Source: Zygnema cylindricum
Lineage: Eukaryota > Streptophyta > Zygnematophyceae > Zygnematales > Zygnemataceae
Reading direction: 5' to 3'
Assembly (NCBI GenBank): GCA_037447655.1
Contig: JBBHKE010000791.1
Span: forward strand, 1-64,000
DNA: 64,000 bases
A program made the position numbers and the translations under genes. Positions 12,901 to 27,900 of the stretch are shown piece by piece (within the stretch, counting starts at the first letter, position 1; each line of letters opens with the position of its first letter). The notes beneath the pieces were generated by a model, which ran no database searches, had not been told where the DNA came from, and saw nothing but the letters and a program-made list of their open reading frames with translations.

Positions 12901-15900
12901 ATAATGGCATGGTTTTGATTCTCAGGCTTGCCTTCGCCCAGTTTTGCTGGTCCAGGAAGTTTAACTTTGAATATATCCTGCCAAAAAGTAGTAAATAACA
13001 AAGGAACATGCACAATCAGTACTATTTCTTGGCCTAAGGTTACCCAAAAGCAAAAGAAAAAGAAACAATTAGGGGAAAGCTGATTTACCTGCTCCTGCCC
13101 AAAGCTGTCCACTTTGACTAGTCGCGAATAATACTCTGTAAATTTCTGAAGGACCTCTGTCTCGCCTTCTTTCACTGTTCTCATCACTTCTACTTCATCG
13201 ATATACGCTACTCTCAACGCGTCATACCTATTCAACATCTCACAAACAAGAACCCAAAACGAAAAAAATCAATAACAAGAGCCTTGATAATAAATAAAAA
13301 CGAAAGAAAAAATACAAATAGCCCTTAACAAGGCAAAATCCGGCAAACACTACATGAACTCTACTTTTAACAATCTTTGATTCAATTTATGGCATCACCG
13401 TTAACATAGTTTAGAAAAATAGGTACTTACTGCTTCATAAGAGCAAAAATCTCTGCAGCCGCTGGTTTTTTTGATGCTTTTTGCTTTCCATATATCTGAC
13501 AAGTCACTACATAAGTGAACTTCAGATCTGCCAAGGCTTTCGTTCTTGAAGTTTCATAAGACTTCAACTCCTCGTCGGCAACATATCCTGACTCCAAATC
13601 TGTTTCATTTTTTATTCCATCAACATCACTCGTAGTCCATGTCAAGCACACACAAGGCAACCCACTAAACCTAAGCAATCTTTTAAAAACCACCCAAAAA
13701 AAATCTATCCAAACGTCCGATGTGACTCCATTGGCCTGCATTTGAATATGACAGGTGTCCCAGCCTATTAAATTGCCTCCTAAAACCATGCTCACAAGCA
13801 GACCTATCGACACTTTATCCTACTACAAGCAATAAAGATTGTTGTTAGAGTTAATAACACTAGGTCAACGCCGTTTGAACTCTAACACTAATTCAACATT
13901 GTTTATTTTTATTGCCTCTGACCATAAAATAGCGTTGATAATACTATTTTCCAGAGTTGCACATCGTATCGCAAAAGCTCACAATTTTTTTCCGATACAC
14001 TACAGGACTGTGGTGTATCACATTGCAGGACAATAGTGTATTGTAAAATATTTTCTTGCGATACACAATATGTATAAAGATGGCCGATACACTATACTTC
14101 AGAAGGTACAAGTATTCTGTAATTTTCTATATTATACTGGTCTATGGTGATCTAAAGTATCCACAAGTATAATTCAAACTTAGAAGTTAAAATTTTGTCG
14201 AACTCAAAGGGATATGGAGTGATACTAAAATTCATCAATATTGCGGTCGGTGCGTGTACTTACTTCTGTACCTTAACTTTTTCAGTATTTTAATTTTGGT
14301 ATCGTGTTTTATGATACTCTACATATGTTTGAATGTATATCGATTATGGCTTTCAGCCCTGTATCAAATATCACTTTTTTTGCTTCTAAGCATTCTACCA
14401 ATTTTCCCTTCATAACACTAATTTTGTAATTGGCAATAAACAGCCACGCCGCCCAGACTTCGAAAGAATTAATAACACTAACCCCCCACATGCCAATAAT
14501 TTCTTTCCGTTGAAAGTGGTTCACAATGTAACGCAGTAACAAAAAACAATTCAAGAATGTGCTAATCCAGGCAAAATCCTGAAGGGCTCATAAAGTACGC
14601 AAACAAATAAAAACCAGTGCAGCTGCATGCAGTTTGAATTCTTGCAGATATGACGATAGGTTGACAAGAAAAACAGGTGGGATTCTTACCGCTTTCCCTT
14701 CCTTCCTCCATGTATGTCAGGAGCTGTAATGCACGGTGGTAATACATCATGCCGCGTACTGTTCCACATACCCAAGTATATTTTCCGTGAAGGGCTTCAT
14801 AGTAACTCAACCAGCCAGTTAACAAATTGATAACTTTTGTTTCACATTACAGACTTTTGCTTAATGATTGACACACAGCTTCCAGTTCCTTTGTAGCATA
14901 CAAAATAGTTTGCAGGTGCTGGAACTGAAAAACAATATGCAAAAACATGCAAAAGAACCCAAAGAAACAAAAAACCATCATAAAAAACCACATCATCAGA
15001 TGTTCCTGAAAGGACTGTACCTGTTCTTGCTAAAGTTTGACCACGGTAAGACGCCCACAAAAGTAAGTCTGTCAAATCCTCTCCCTTTTTTATTTTTGCT
15101 TCGAGCTCTGCTTGCTTGCAGTTGATTCGCTCCAAAAAGTTTGCCCACTCGTCTGAGAAAAGTTTAGCCAAAGAAGTGCTGTCAGCAAATTATAAAAAAG
15201 AAACGGGATAAAAGATTGAGGAAAGCGGTTGGAATGATGCCCCCACCTGGAAAAATTTTCTGCAAGTAAAACAGGGTGGATATGCCGTCCTCATTTTCGT
15301 GAGAGAGTTGATTCAGTGAGTAGGCCACTGTCTCTTCATAATATGGGGTCATCACACTGCAGAGTTTAAAAACAAGGATTCACTTAGGATTAACAGCACA
15401 AAACTAACTAACGGTAGGACCCCAAATGTTCTCAAATTGCATAGAGAAAAGAAGAGAGAGAGAGAAGAGAAATGCATGCAAAAGAGACGATGTTTGAGAC
15501 TAAACGTGAACAGAAATCCTCACCAAAAAGGCACCATTCTTTTTACAGAAGGAGCATCAGGCATGTCCATAAATAGCGAATTTGTAAAAAACTGCAGTCG
15601 GCGCCTTGCTTCCAAATTTTGCGGTACTTCAAGGGCAGATTCCTTTATGGTCAAAAATAAATGCAATCTCTTGGTCTGTCCAAAACAGAAAGGAATCAGA
15701 AAATGACAGAAAATTTTTCACAGATTACTTTACACGCGCTCAAGTTAACATCGGAAAAAGAAAAGGAAAGAAAGACAAATTTTAGATTGATATACAATCC
15801 GTAACTTCATTTGCGAGAAAGATTGCACCACAAGCCATTCCACAACAACAGAGGTGCCTGAGCTTTCACAAATTTAGTTACAAAATTCTATTCATGACAA

Positions 15901-18900
15901 ACTTTATGGAGTCAGAAGCTCTCCTTTTATTTATGCCTAAGCTCTCATTTAAGCTCTTCATTAATGACGTAATAAAGACAAACCTATCAACACTCAACAA
16001 ATCCCATAAAGAGACAACAAATGGTGATTGAAATTGCACATTTTTGGGCTTGTACAAAAGGTTAAAGAGATTTTAAAGGAAAAAAATACTCACTCGCGCC
16101 GCATTGGAGGGCCAGCAAATGCGGCCAAAAAGAGAGATCTGTCGAGATTTGACATCTTGCACAATAGTGCTTGTCTCTAACTTTAACCTACACAGAAAAA
16201 TGTACAAAAAACCAGTTAAGAAAAATGGAGGGGGAGGGGGAGACCGAAGGGAGGAGCAGGTGAAGGGCAAGGGGTGGGGGTAGGGGAGGGGGAGGGGGAG
16301 TGGAAGTGCGAGGAGATGCAAATTCGTGAAACGTCCTAAAAACACGCTGAACATGTAAAAAGTTTTGAAAAAGGTGAAAATGGATGGCTTCAGATTTTAT
16401 GACCCGAAGCATATATAGACAAAAAAAAAACAGTTTCAATAATGGTTAAAAACATTCTGAATAGAGTTCAAAAATCTTGTGAGTTTTATGAAGGGTACCG
16501 TATGGTCAAACCAAACCCTAAAATATTATACACAAGAAAAAGGTACGCAATAGTTGATACTGCAAATGCCTGAAGTTGAAAGGAGAGAAAGGAGAGAAAG
16601 AAGAGTACTTTGTCTCCTCAGGGAGGAAATCTTGTAAAACAGTCTCGTAAAGTCCTTGGAGGGCACTGACAGCCTTGGACATACTGTTTTCGTCTTCTTT
16701 CTTCACCTGAATCCACCATACACATATCCCTTTTTCTACGATGTTACCAGAGTCTTCTCCCTATGATACATATAACGTGCAAATGTGACATTTCCCTTGG
16801 TAAGTCTACCTGGAGTGATGTGAAAAGTTGGGATGTTGACCAAGATTTATCTTTGGTATGTTTGGGTGCTGATTTGTACGATTTTGTACCAAGAGGGTAC
16901 AAATCTTGGAACACCCTGAGATTTCATCGTAGTCCGTAGACATAGTGGAAGACAGAGAGCGAAGGCAAAAAAAAATTGTGTTCCGACAATTCAAAGGAAA
17001 CAAAAAGAACATAAACAGAAAACCACAAGGTTCAAAGTGTCGAACTCACCAAAATGGCAGTGAGGGCAGCCAGTTTACCATGAACAAGATTTATTTTATC
17101 CATTTTGAAAGACAATCCGAAACGATTTGTTCCAATAGCTTCATCAATGTCCCCAAATACCGACTGAATAATTCTGCATCAAAGGTAAAAATACGAAAGC
17201 TTAGAGAATCTGAGTTGTTTGGATACTAACAATATATTTTTTCTACAATATATTTTGGATACTAACAATATATTTTTTATACGATGTATGCCGAGTGTTG
17301 TAAACGCTCCGGGAATCAAATGGCTTTCGAGACATGTACATGTCAGAATTGAGGATTGTAGTGGTTGTGATTTCTTGTTCAATTGGTGAAATAGCAATTG
17401 TTAAATTGTTCAAATTGCAGGAATATCCAACGTTCAAAACTCAAACCTATTGTTGCGTACATGCTTAGACCTTGCGAACACAAAATAATGTGGATTGTAC
17501 TCATTTCCCCCCCGCCCAAAGTAATACCAGTCAACAGTGTTGTGTCGAGGCGCAACTACAATTATTTAATGTAGAAATAAAGTTGATAATTGAACATTAT
17601 ACCTTGCTTCATAACCATTAGGATTATCACGGACTAGGTCAAGAAGAAAAGATTGCACTGTCTCATAGACCTCAACCACCGCAGAATGCATGTAATCATT
17701 TGAAAGAAGTATATGTTCTAATCCTTTGTCATCTCGGCTTTGTTCGGCAGCGAGTCCCATGGCAAAATGGATCTGCAGCAAAAGGTTTTTTTTCTTGAGA
17801 TACCAGGCAAAGAGAGAAAAAAACCATTTTCTTTCCAGGCACACATGGCAAACAAGTTGTTTCCTGCTTTTCAAATGCCTAACGAAAAGGAAAAACCTCG
17901 CCTATCAAAAACCGATGGAGAAGATGCTTGAAGAAAGAAAACAAAACCTGTAGAAAAATCCCACCTGATTGGCTACAAGGAAAAGTGGCCATTGTATATT
18001 CGAATGCTCGCCAGAATTTGAAGGCATAATTAAAAGGTCCACATCCCTGCAAGTTCAGTTTCAAATTTATCAATGAGAGGTCATTTGAAGTTAGTCAAAT
18101 GCATACATAACTAAATTTCCTTTCTTTAACATTTGCAAGGAATTTCTAATTTTCCATTTTCAATTTCTCCAAACAGCCAAAATTTCAGCCTTTTTCTTGG
18201 GTTTTGCATTTTAATGTCGAAGGGTCTGAGAAACTGAAATGTTGATTCCATTTTCGACAATTTTGACCTTTGGCCCTAATTGTTTCAGTAATTAAGCCCC
18301 TAGAAAAGAAAAAAGAAAAACAAATATGCAACAAATTTACGTCAAATTTACAAAAAACAATTGACCTTTACATAGTTTGGCCCAAGTCGTTTCAGTGAGT
18401 AAAACCTAGGGAAAAATAAATATCACCATACGACCAATCGAGCTTACTTATTACTCAGGTAATCTTCGGCTCGCAATGTCTTAATAATTTCATTCCACGC
18501 CATCGCGAATCGCTTGGCGTTTTTTTTCCCTTGGACCTGTCCATTGAAAATCCCCTCAAAACAGATCCTCTCAGGCTCAAAGAACAGGTCGACACATAAA
18601 AAACAGAATATTCTCATCAATAACTCCCTGGGTCTATTCAAAAGGGAAATTTCAGAAATGTAATTATTCAGCAGGTAATGTACGCTATGTTAGAAAAACA
18701 ATACTACAAAAAACAAAGAGGACAAAGGGAAGTAGGCGACATTTTTTTAAACCCCCTTTTTGAGCCAGTTTCATATTCGTCTGCTGTAAGTTGATACATG
18801 ATTCAAACTCACCTCTGTTGCATTGAGACCCCGAGAAGTGGAACTGCAAAAAGATCCACACTAGTGATACATTAATAGGACAATAAATCCAATATAGCGT

Positions 18901-21900
18901 CACAGTTATAAAGAATTAACCACAAACACACTTCACCAAAAGACCCTAGGAATCTTTCTTTCCCATGAGATTCCCATCAAGTTGCTTTCAGTAAATGCTC
19001 TTCCCAAAGTTTACATTGAATTCCTTTTCAATTATTTTCTGAGCTTGTTTATATTACGATCTTGCAAATACAAACTTGCAGCACGAATCAGAATGAAATC
19101 AATCTGTTCACATAAGCCAGCACCATAGACAACAAAAGTATCCTCATCCATGTATTAGAGAGCCCTTAAAACAAAACATTCGCATTCATATCAATTATAG
19201 GACAACAGCAATGGGTCATACTGTGTCTTTTCGAAGGTCGTCAAAGGTGTGAGTTTTCGCGCAAATGCGTCCGGAAAGCTCCGAAACCGAGCTCGCAACA
19301 TATCCAAAGACCGAATCTGGCAGAAAAGTGGTCCAAATTTGGGAGTCAAATGCAGACAAATATTTTGCAAAAAGAAAAAGCAGGGCACTGCCTTTCTTCA
19401 ACTTAAAACAGATGTTTGACATTTTTTATTATTCTACCTACTTGCACATCACATGAAATCAACTACAACTTCCACCATCATTGGTTTGCTTAATTTCAAG
19501 TGTCAATTTCAAGGCCATCACATAAAATAGTGGGCCACAGTCACTCCCAAAAAAAAGACAGGGCCTTTTGGTGGGCACAGCCATACATAATTTGGCAGTA
19601 ATTTTCCCACCTTCACAGATAGTTCATACAGACTAATTACAGTGGAAAGGTGGAAAGGTGTAAAAGGCATCATCCCACTGTCGTTTTTGTGTATGGTCTA
19701 ACTGTGATATGTATATTCCATCCGGCCATATAGACTGCCTCCAAATGACTATTCACCCTTATCACCTTCACTGTCTCCGGTGTTTTATTAACACCGTTCA
19801 AGATCTACGATTCCTGACAATGACTTTGTGTGTCATTCAGCAAAAAAATAATCTTCGCAGGTAAAGCAAATCGAGCTCTTTACCTCTCCCAAATGCCACC
19901 AGGCTCCAATCAAGCCTCCTCCAATGGCTGATAGGACAGTGTACCTGTTAAAACTCTTGGAACCTTATTAAGTCCAATGGACATAATGACCAAAGCAATT
20001 TTTAAGCACATAAAAATCAAAGTATCGTTATTTTTAAGCATATGAAGATTAAAGTACACCAAAACAAAACAAAACAGACCGAACCAACATGATATCCTTC
20101 AAAATCCATACTTCAAAACACCTAAAGAATTTCTACAACGACCCATACGGCAAACCTTATTCCAGACTCAAAAAGGGAGAAAGGCCCAAAATTTAACAAA
20201 TACAATTTTGCTTCTCTGTCCTAACATAAACACATGAACAGAAAAGTGAAAGAAAAGTTGGACCCCTTACCAAATTTGTATGTCAAGGAGGTAAATCTGC
20301 AAACAAAAACTCAGGTTCAAAATCAAAAATTTCAGCTTTTTTCACTTCTAAATAGAGGATTTGCCAGAGTGCACTTTTCACGAACATTTCCCGAGCATCA
20401 AACAAACAACTGCACCTTCCATTTAATTAGAATGAAAGAAAGAATTAAAAAAATAAACCTCACCGTAATCACAGGAATCCAAAGGGATGCCAAAGTAAGA
20501 GCGTTGTGATTGTCTGTGGCAAAAAAAAGTACAGAACTGTTTGTGACATCCATTTTTTTGATATAATTCCAAAAGAAGAACAATACACAAACCATGTAGA
20601 AGAGTATAAACCCTAAATAAACTTGCTGATAGAAAAAGCTAAAAGACATCAAATATTTTGAGACAACCAACACCAGAGTTATGACTGAGAAGGCCATGCC
20701 GATTATTAGGGGTGAATTATGCAAGTTGAAAAGATTGAGGAATCTTGACAACCTTGCGAGTCCAGAGTACTGTTTTAGATATGAAATTGAGATGAACTTA
20801 ATAAACCTAAAATCTCACCTCCGGAGACAAGATCATGCCACTGATAATTAATGTTGGCAAAGTTAATAATGTATACTGTCGGCGAAATGAGCGGTTGTAC
20901 CTACAAACATCCAGTCCCGGGAAAATAATTGTGCAAACTTAAAAAAAAACAATAACTATGAGGGAAACATAAAAAACACATCAATTAGAGGTCTCCATGA
21001 ATCTTTCCAGAACTTACCACTCACAGTTCAAGTCAGGAAAACACCTGTTGGAAAAACACCATTGTGAAGAAAAAAATAAGAAGAAAAAAATAACATTTCT
21101 CTGCAATTCTTTTTTTAACTTAATCAATCATAGCTCTAGGTTCACGGGAAAAAAACCGTTTAAGCTTCGGAAGAAAACAGTAACATCACAAAGAAAACTC
21201 TCAATCAGTTCTCTTCTGAACTTAAACAATCCAAAGAACAAAAGTATTGTCCTCACCTGAAAATAGTAACTGAACAAAAATTTGCATGTAAACAGAAGCA
21301 ACCAAAAACTACTATATCTGCACACTCAAAAAAAAAAAAGCGGCAAGTCCCCAAGGTCAAAAGCTCTCAGAAATTCAAATATGGTATATCATAAAAAAAC
21401 CAGCTCCATAACATTCCCCCTGAGGTCCGGAGCCGGTTCGATTATTATCATTTTGCATTCTAGAAATAAAAATCTCAGTGAACAATATTAAGGAGATTTG
21501 ATTCAGTCAAAAATGCTTTTACAAATCATGAACCTTTCTCTGAGTGGTTAGGATTACTGTCTTTCTATATTAGGTTCATAACTTGTAGTGGCGGTTATAA
21601 TGTTCTCGCGGATGAACAATTGTACACATACTTTCCAGTTGGACTTTTGACGACCAATAACATTAAAAAATGTTCAGTTCATTTTTCGAACTATTTTCAG
21701 TTCATAGAGTTGGATGTTACGGCAGGTGAAATGTCACGAAATCTTCTCTTTGTCCACCACCATCACTGTGGCTTTAATCGTTAACTAGTTCACACCTTTT
21801 TTTGGTACAAAATGCTTAAACAGACTTACATTTCTAACTAATGGCGGGAATAGTGATGGAACAATGCACATAAAAAATCTAACAAATACATAATTATGAA

Positions 21901-24900
21901 TTTCGAAAGCAACAGCTTCATACAAAACACCAGACTTTTTTGCCAGGAACCTAAGGGATGAAAAAGATGCAAAAAAATGGGAGAGGGAAAAGAACTGACA
22001 TGAGTACATAGACGGTACTTTCATACATACCCCTCCCGACATAGTTATCTTCCTGCATTCGCCACCCACGTGACAAACTGTAAATAACAAAAATAATAAC
22101 ATCCACAGCGCAAAAAAAAAAAAAAAAAAAAAACGCAGAAAAGACTGTTTGCTGACTGGCAGAGAATGAGCACAAGCAGCACAAATTAAGCCTAAAACAA
22201 TATTCAACCCCAAAAAAAAGAGCAAAAAATAGTAAAAATAAATAAAAAATAAATAAAAATTAAAAAAATAAAAACTCTTCCAAACGCCGTATCCTCGTTT
22301 CACAACAGTCATACATTTGATCCGGCCAAAGAATATAAAAGCGGAAGGATACAAAAGTTCCTTTCTATTGTACTGTTGAAATAAACAAATTGAAACTTAA
22401 GCGATAACGTAAGGCACTCAACCAGAGATAAAATTACGAACAAGGGGGGAAAGGTACACCATACAAGCATCCCAGTTACCTGATAGAACCATTTGATAAA
22501 GCGAACAATCCCCCACGAACTAACTTTATCCGTCTGTTTTCGTAAACCAGCACACCGTAAAATTAAGTTGACAAAGAACCGAGGCAAAACATAAATTGCT
22601 ACAAACAGAAAGTAAAATCCTAAATATGGTTGTGATGAACTCCCCCATTCCATCAGCATCTTACTGTCCCAACCTCCCACCAAATAAAAGTGTTATGTTA
22701 CCAACTCTGAAAACGAATTGCAAATATTGTGCAATAACTGCTTGAACGATCGAACTTATGCCTTGAAAAACGGCTTCTAAAGGTGAAATATCACATATAC
22801 AAACTCTTCTATCGAAAAAATCCTGAACCTAAGGAATCCATAAACAGACGGCCCAAAAAACACGAAGATGAGAAGTGAAAAAGAGAGGGGAAGGAGGGAA
22901 GGGAGAGGAACGGGGAGAAGAGGCGACACATCAGATGAATTCAAATCTGAATCTTGAAATAATGCAAGAATTATGAACATGAATTTCAAAGAAAAAAGAC
23001 ATCGCCGTGGGAAAAAACTTTACATGCAGAAGAAGGTGAGCACTACTGCCCAAGCAACCGCGGTTACAAGTCGGAATAATTTCCGCAAAACCATAGTTAA
23101 GTGCATACTGCGATAGGCTCCCCAGCACATCATGATGTCCGAACAAGCTGCAGTTTTCGTTGCCATGTAAATTACAAATTGAAATGAGTATAAGGATCAG
23201 AATTACTGAAAAAAAATGCTGAGACGTGAATGAATTTAAGCACAAAATTATGATGCCAGAATGAAGAGGCGTAATAACTCGCTCAACAGATGAAGCGATT
23301 AAAGTGCACGTGACTCCTTTTATCTTTTTAGTACACTGGATGACATTTGTGCTTTTTTGGAATTAAGTTTTTCAGCTCAGGCAACAGTTCAGACTTCAGG
23401 AAATTGTTGAAAATGGGATTTCTTGGGCTACAGTTGAAAATCCAATTTTACATTTGTCTACAAAAAGCGGTCCATATCCTCCAAGACAAAGGAAGCTTAG
23501 CTAAGATGATTACTTTAATAACAATAATAATAAAAAAAAAAGACTCTATTTGACAGACTCTATTTGACACAAAAAAAAAAAAAAAAGCTTGTAAACTTTA
23601 AAAATGAGCTGTATTTATAACTAATACACCCTGAAAAGGCAAAGGAAACGTGTAAAAATGGAAAAAAAATACCATGAAGACAGCTCACAACTGCAATGGT
23701 AGGAAAGATGGTAGAGACTTTCGCTAGTGTATGTGTGTCGCCGGCACCACTGAATCCAATAATCATCAAAGCCTGCAATAATCACCAACTCCCATGGGCG
23801 AGTTAGGATGACAAACTAAATAATTTTATGAACCCAACTAAGTAAGGTAGTGGTAAAATCAAGGGCAACAATATCAAATTGCAATACATGTGCTGTCCAA
23901 TTAGCTTCAAATTCCACCAGTAGTGCCTCGCCCCCTCTCTCTCCTCTCCCCCAACATTAAACCCCCTTGCTTCATCAATAGTCAGACATTTTGCTTCCTC
24001 AGCCTTAACAATACTCCCTCTCTCAGCAATAGTCAAAGATGCCTATCCTCCCTCTCCCCCGCAACAACAATAATCCATTTTCCTCAGCCAAGTGAGAGAG
24101 GAACAAACCTGTAGCATAACAATCAAGAATATCCATAAGCGGTCAAAACTGTGGAATACATGCCAAAACGTGCGCCATTCCACAAACGTCGTTTTGCTCA
24201 ACCGAGTTCGAGGACTTCTAGGATTAGGTCTTGCAGGAGGAATAGGTCCAACGGGAGGAGCGAGTTTAGCGTGCTTAGAGTGATCCCCTTTTTCCTGCCC
24301 ACCATAACAGAACCTCCCAGTTCAATCACGTCGCATCAAAAGTTATACGGAAGATTCCAAATATAAAGTGACATGAATTCAGTGTACAAAAGTCCTCGCC
24401 ATTTAGTATAGCGAACTCTATAGTAAAAAAGTTAGATACTCTTCTGAAAGTGGTCGATATTCACCTTAGGAGGAGGAGTAAAAAATCCGTTGTGAGTAAC
24501 AAATGGCCAACCGAGAGAAAGACACTTTTCGGACCTGTACAAGCCACATTGCCATACAATCAGTAGCAGAACCTGTTTCCATATAAAACACGAAAAAAAA
24601 AAATGCCCACCAGGGTGTTGATTATTACAGCCGCATACAACAAGTAAAAATTGGGCTTTCTATTAATGTATTCTGCCTGTTTATTTATTCTCTCGTACCA
24701 AAAATATTCGTTAATATCGTCGTATGTCCTCCAAGCCGCATGGTCCTTGGCCTCAGAGCCGTGCCCAGCATAATCCGCTTCCTGTGGATAAAGCAGTAGG
24801 AAACATAATTTCTAAAACAATTATAAACGCAAGCAGCTCACGTCTTTTTACTACATCCCAACCCCACTGCGACTAAGCAAAAATTAGCCTGTCCACACAA

Positions 24901-27900
24901 AGAGAACTTCACATCAGGCAGAGAAGCTTACCTGCTTTATCACAACATACAAGGGTGAGATAACGTTCTCGAGGAATGCGTAAGGCCCTGGTTCGACACC
25001 AGATTCCAGAGCAATAGCTTTACTGCGAGTTGCAGTGCGCATTTCCAAAATATCATAAAGTTCCCTGGCCATCTATATCATAAAAAAACAACAGCCAATA
25101 CCACTAAAATAAGGCTGGAGCAGGTAAATAGACACGTCACAAAGTATATTTCACTAACCCGTAAGAACAACAGTACCTCTCCCACAAGGCCGCCTTAAAC
25201 AACAAATAAAATTCCTCTAATGAAGTCTGTCTGATTGGTTCCGACATAAGCAAATGTTTTGGCTATACAAACCACAAGTTTTTTCAAAATTCTCTGCATC
25301 AGGAATTCATACGACTGAGAGATAGCATCTCTAACTCTGGAGGTTTAAACAAAAGAAAAGATCAGCTTGCCTTTTAAACAAAAGAAAAGTGTATGGGTTC
25401 ATTAATTCTGCGAGTCAAAGGTCAATATTACCTGGTAGAAAAGGTAGCAAAGGCACTCTGGCAAAAACCGCACATTTGCAGCTTCTCCCCATATTAGCAA
25501 ATACAGGGCCAGAAATAGTAGCTTTCTCCTTGCTGGATCACTGTCTGATTCTCTGTCTCCCAGGGAGCCCAGAGATGAACATCATAAGTCTTAGTGGCCC
25601 TTCTTCAGGCTAGAGAATCACAGCAGGAATGGAATAGCAAAATCAATTGCACGAGGGTATAGCCTACCTTATAAAACTTGTTTCAACCTTGACATAGCTT
25701 GCCCAGGTAACAAAGTTTGCTAACACTTTATCATATAAGTCGTCTACCGCCGAGGGCAATGCCTGCAAAAGAAGGCCATACCCCTCTCAGGTACTTGAAA
25801 AAAAATCGTTGATTTCCTACATGAAAACGGTAGGTCTTGTTGAAGCCAGCAAAGTACATCCATGTCATGGCTACATCGAGATACTGACAAATTAACAACA
25901 TTCACCACCATTACTGTGATCTGCACTGCTGAGTGAATTTAACTGTAGACTAAGGTAAACTAGGGAATGACTTTCGAAATGCACCTGATCCGTGGAAAAT
26001 TGTACCAATATTTACTGAAGATATGCGTTATTAACACAAAATACTAACAAAAGGCCAAATTGATGGTTTAAGCACTGTCGGTTTTGTACATGGTATGCCT
26101 GCAAAGGTTACATACCTTATTGTATGCATAGTGGTAACCAAACAAAACCACTCAAACACAACCCTATAAATTGGAGAGCAGTCTCATGGTAAAGACAAGG
26201 GGGAGTTACTGGGGTGCTGAAGTTCATTTAAACCCGTCAAGAAAGTTTGTGGCTTGTGTCTTGTTTAGTAAGGGAAATAAACGGCATAATACATGGATAG
26301 TTTTTATTTGGAAGAGACGCTCACCGACATGCCATGAGGAACAGGTTTCCGCGTCTGAATATTTGCAAGAGTTAGGACCACATGTTCCCTTTGATTGGCC
26401 ACACTGTCTTCCTGTTAATAACAAATTTTGGCACCCGTCAGGAAATCCTTTCTAATTTTTTTTTTTTTTTTCTGTTCAAACAATTTACACTTTGTTGAAG
26501 CAACAAATGAAACAATTTTCCGAACAGAAGTCTACACTCTCCAGGTAAAGAAGGCTGGAAACAAACACCTGAAATCCGAACACAAATTGCAAAAGCTCGA
26601 ATACATCGAAAAACTGTGCGCCACTGGGTTGTCGAGGTAGCTCATTTGTGCTGCCAAGAAAAAGCATCGCTTCCTGGACCTGTTCAAAGACTCCATTCAC
26701 AACAAAAAGGTTTTGATTTCTCGTTTATTTCTTGGCACAGGTGAAGGTCTTACAAATTATCCTCTCATACTAACAGATGAGAGCAAGATAGAAAACACAG
26801 TTATAACTGGCCCTACCTCTTTAATCGCCAAAATAGGTGCATCAGCATCCATTATGTTTAATGGCACAATATTGTATTTCTGCTTTTCAAGCGCTTGAGC
26901 TTTAGCAGCCGTTGTTTCGATTTGCTCAGTCAGCTGTCCACCCAGCAATAGAACTCAATGAGGAGATGGAAAGGATAACAAAATAAGAAAAGAAATGTGA
27001 TCATGATGAGGGAAAGGGAGAGGAAAAAGGAGAGGTAAAGGGAGTCTCAACCTACTTCGCCTTCCCTTTCGCCTTTAATGCCCCAGCATCAAAAGCACAG
27101 AGGAAAAAAAAAAGCATCGGAAGAAGATGTCAATGCAAATGGATTGTTAAACAGAAAAAAAGAACAATGCTGGCAGAGGAACATTGCAACCACTCATGAG
27201 AGCGGCAAAGAAAGAGATCAAGAAGGAAATGGAGTTGGAAGAGACATGCCTCTGCAGGGACCGCAGTGGAAATTTTTTTACTGATTCTTTCGAGAACCTT
27301 GGCAAGAACACGTGCAGTTTTCCAGGCCTTAGCAAGCTTTTCTCTGCGTAAAAATCATCATTAACAAAGATCAGAGGTTGCAAGTGCCAATTTTCAAAGC
27401 GTAGTCAGATAGCACGTACTAGAGAAAAGCATAGCGCAGGAGAAGAGAAGGAAAAATCGTGCCTGTTATTCGCAGGGTCTCTCTCTAAACTCTTGCTGTA
27501 CTCATTATATTGCCCATAAAAATCTTTAATAGCCCTGAAATTTGCTTCTTCATCAGGTTCTGTAGGTTTTTTCAGGCGTCGACCCTGTCAGTATACCCAT
27601 ACATTCAAACGAAAGACATTAGATGCTTGGATCTTGAACAACACAAAGCTATTAGCCAAAGAAGTCTTTCAACAAAAATCAAGCAAATGCACATTCACAC
27701 TTTGAACAAAACAATATAAAAACAGCTGCTCCGGTGTGAGCTACCCTGGCACTACTCAAGCAAACCTAATTTAACAAACCTACCTTGAGAAGAGCATGCA
27801 ACGAAGTTTTGAACTGAAGTACTCCCCGCCCTTCTGATGTTGGATCCAACTCCATTGCTCGACTGTATGCATAATTCGTCACTGCATACATTACCCATCC

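Larger units (their letters stand above)
11575..17772 (-). other. Callose synthase (-) exons 26-40: cytosolic GT48 region
   Basis: Exons: 17772-17603, 17173-17050, 16706-16609, 16187-16094, 15675-15524, 15356-15247, 15152-15021, 14758-14690, 13599-13431, 13227-13089, 12977-12858, 12674-12559, 12397-12314, 12067-11955, 11627-11575. They contain NLEARRRLQFFTNSLFMDMP, ENEDGISTLFYLQKIFP, LLWASYRGQTLARTVRGMMYY, FTYVVTCQIYG, KLGEGKPENQNHAIIFSRGD, KPTILGVREHVFTG and RGGISKASKTINISEDIYAG. Exon 40 is 53 nt and is followed by a GC donor (CAG|GCAAGT). Confidence 0.88.

Noticed and set aside
13840-14110. GATACAC-rich sequence in an intron, resembling the foldback MITE ends
   Set aside because: The words are scattered and not arranged as inverted ends, and no target duplication is visible. 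At best it is a decayed remnant.
21785-22354. A 189-residue minus-strand frame with hydrophobic runs
   Set aside because: It overlaps the callose synthase exon at 22052-22000 in another frame. The remainder is intron with poly-A/T runs read as Phe and Lys.
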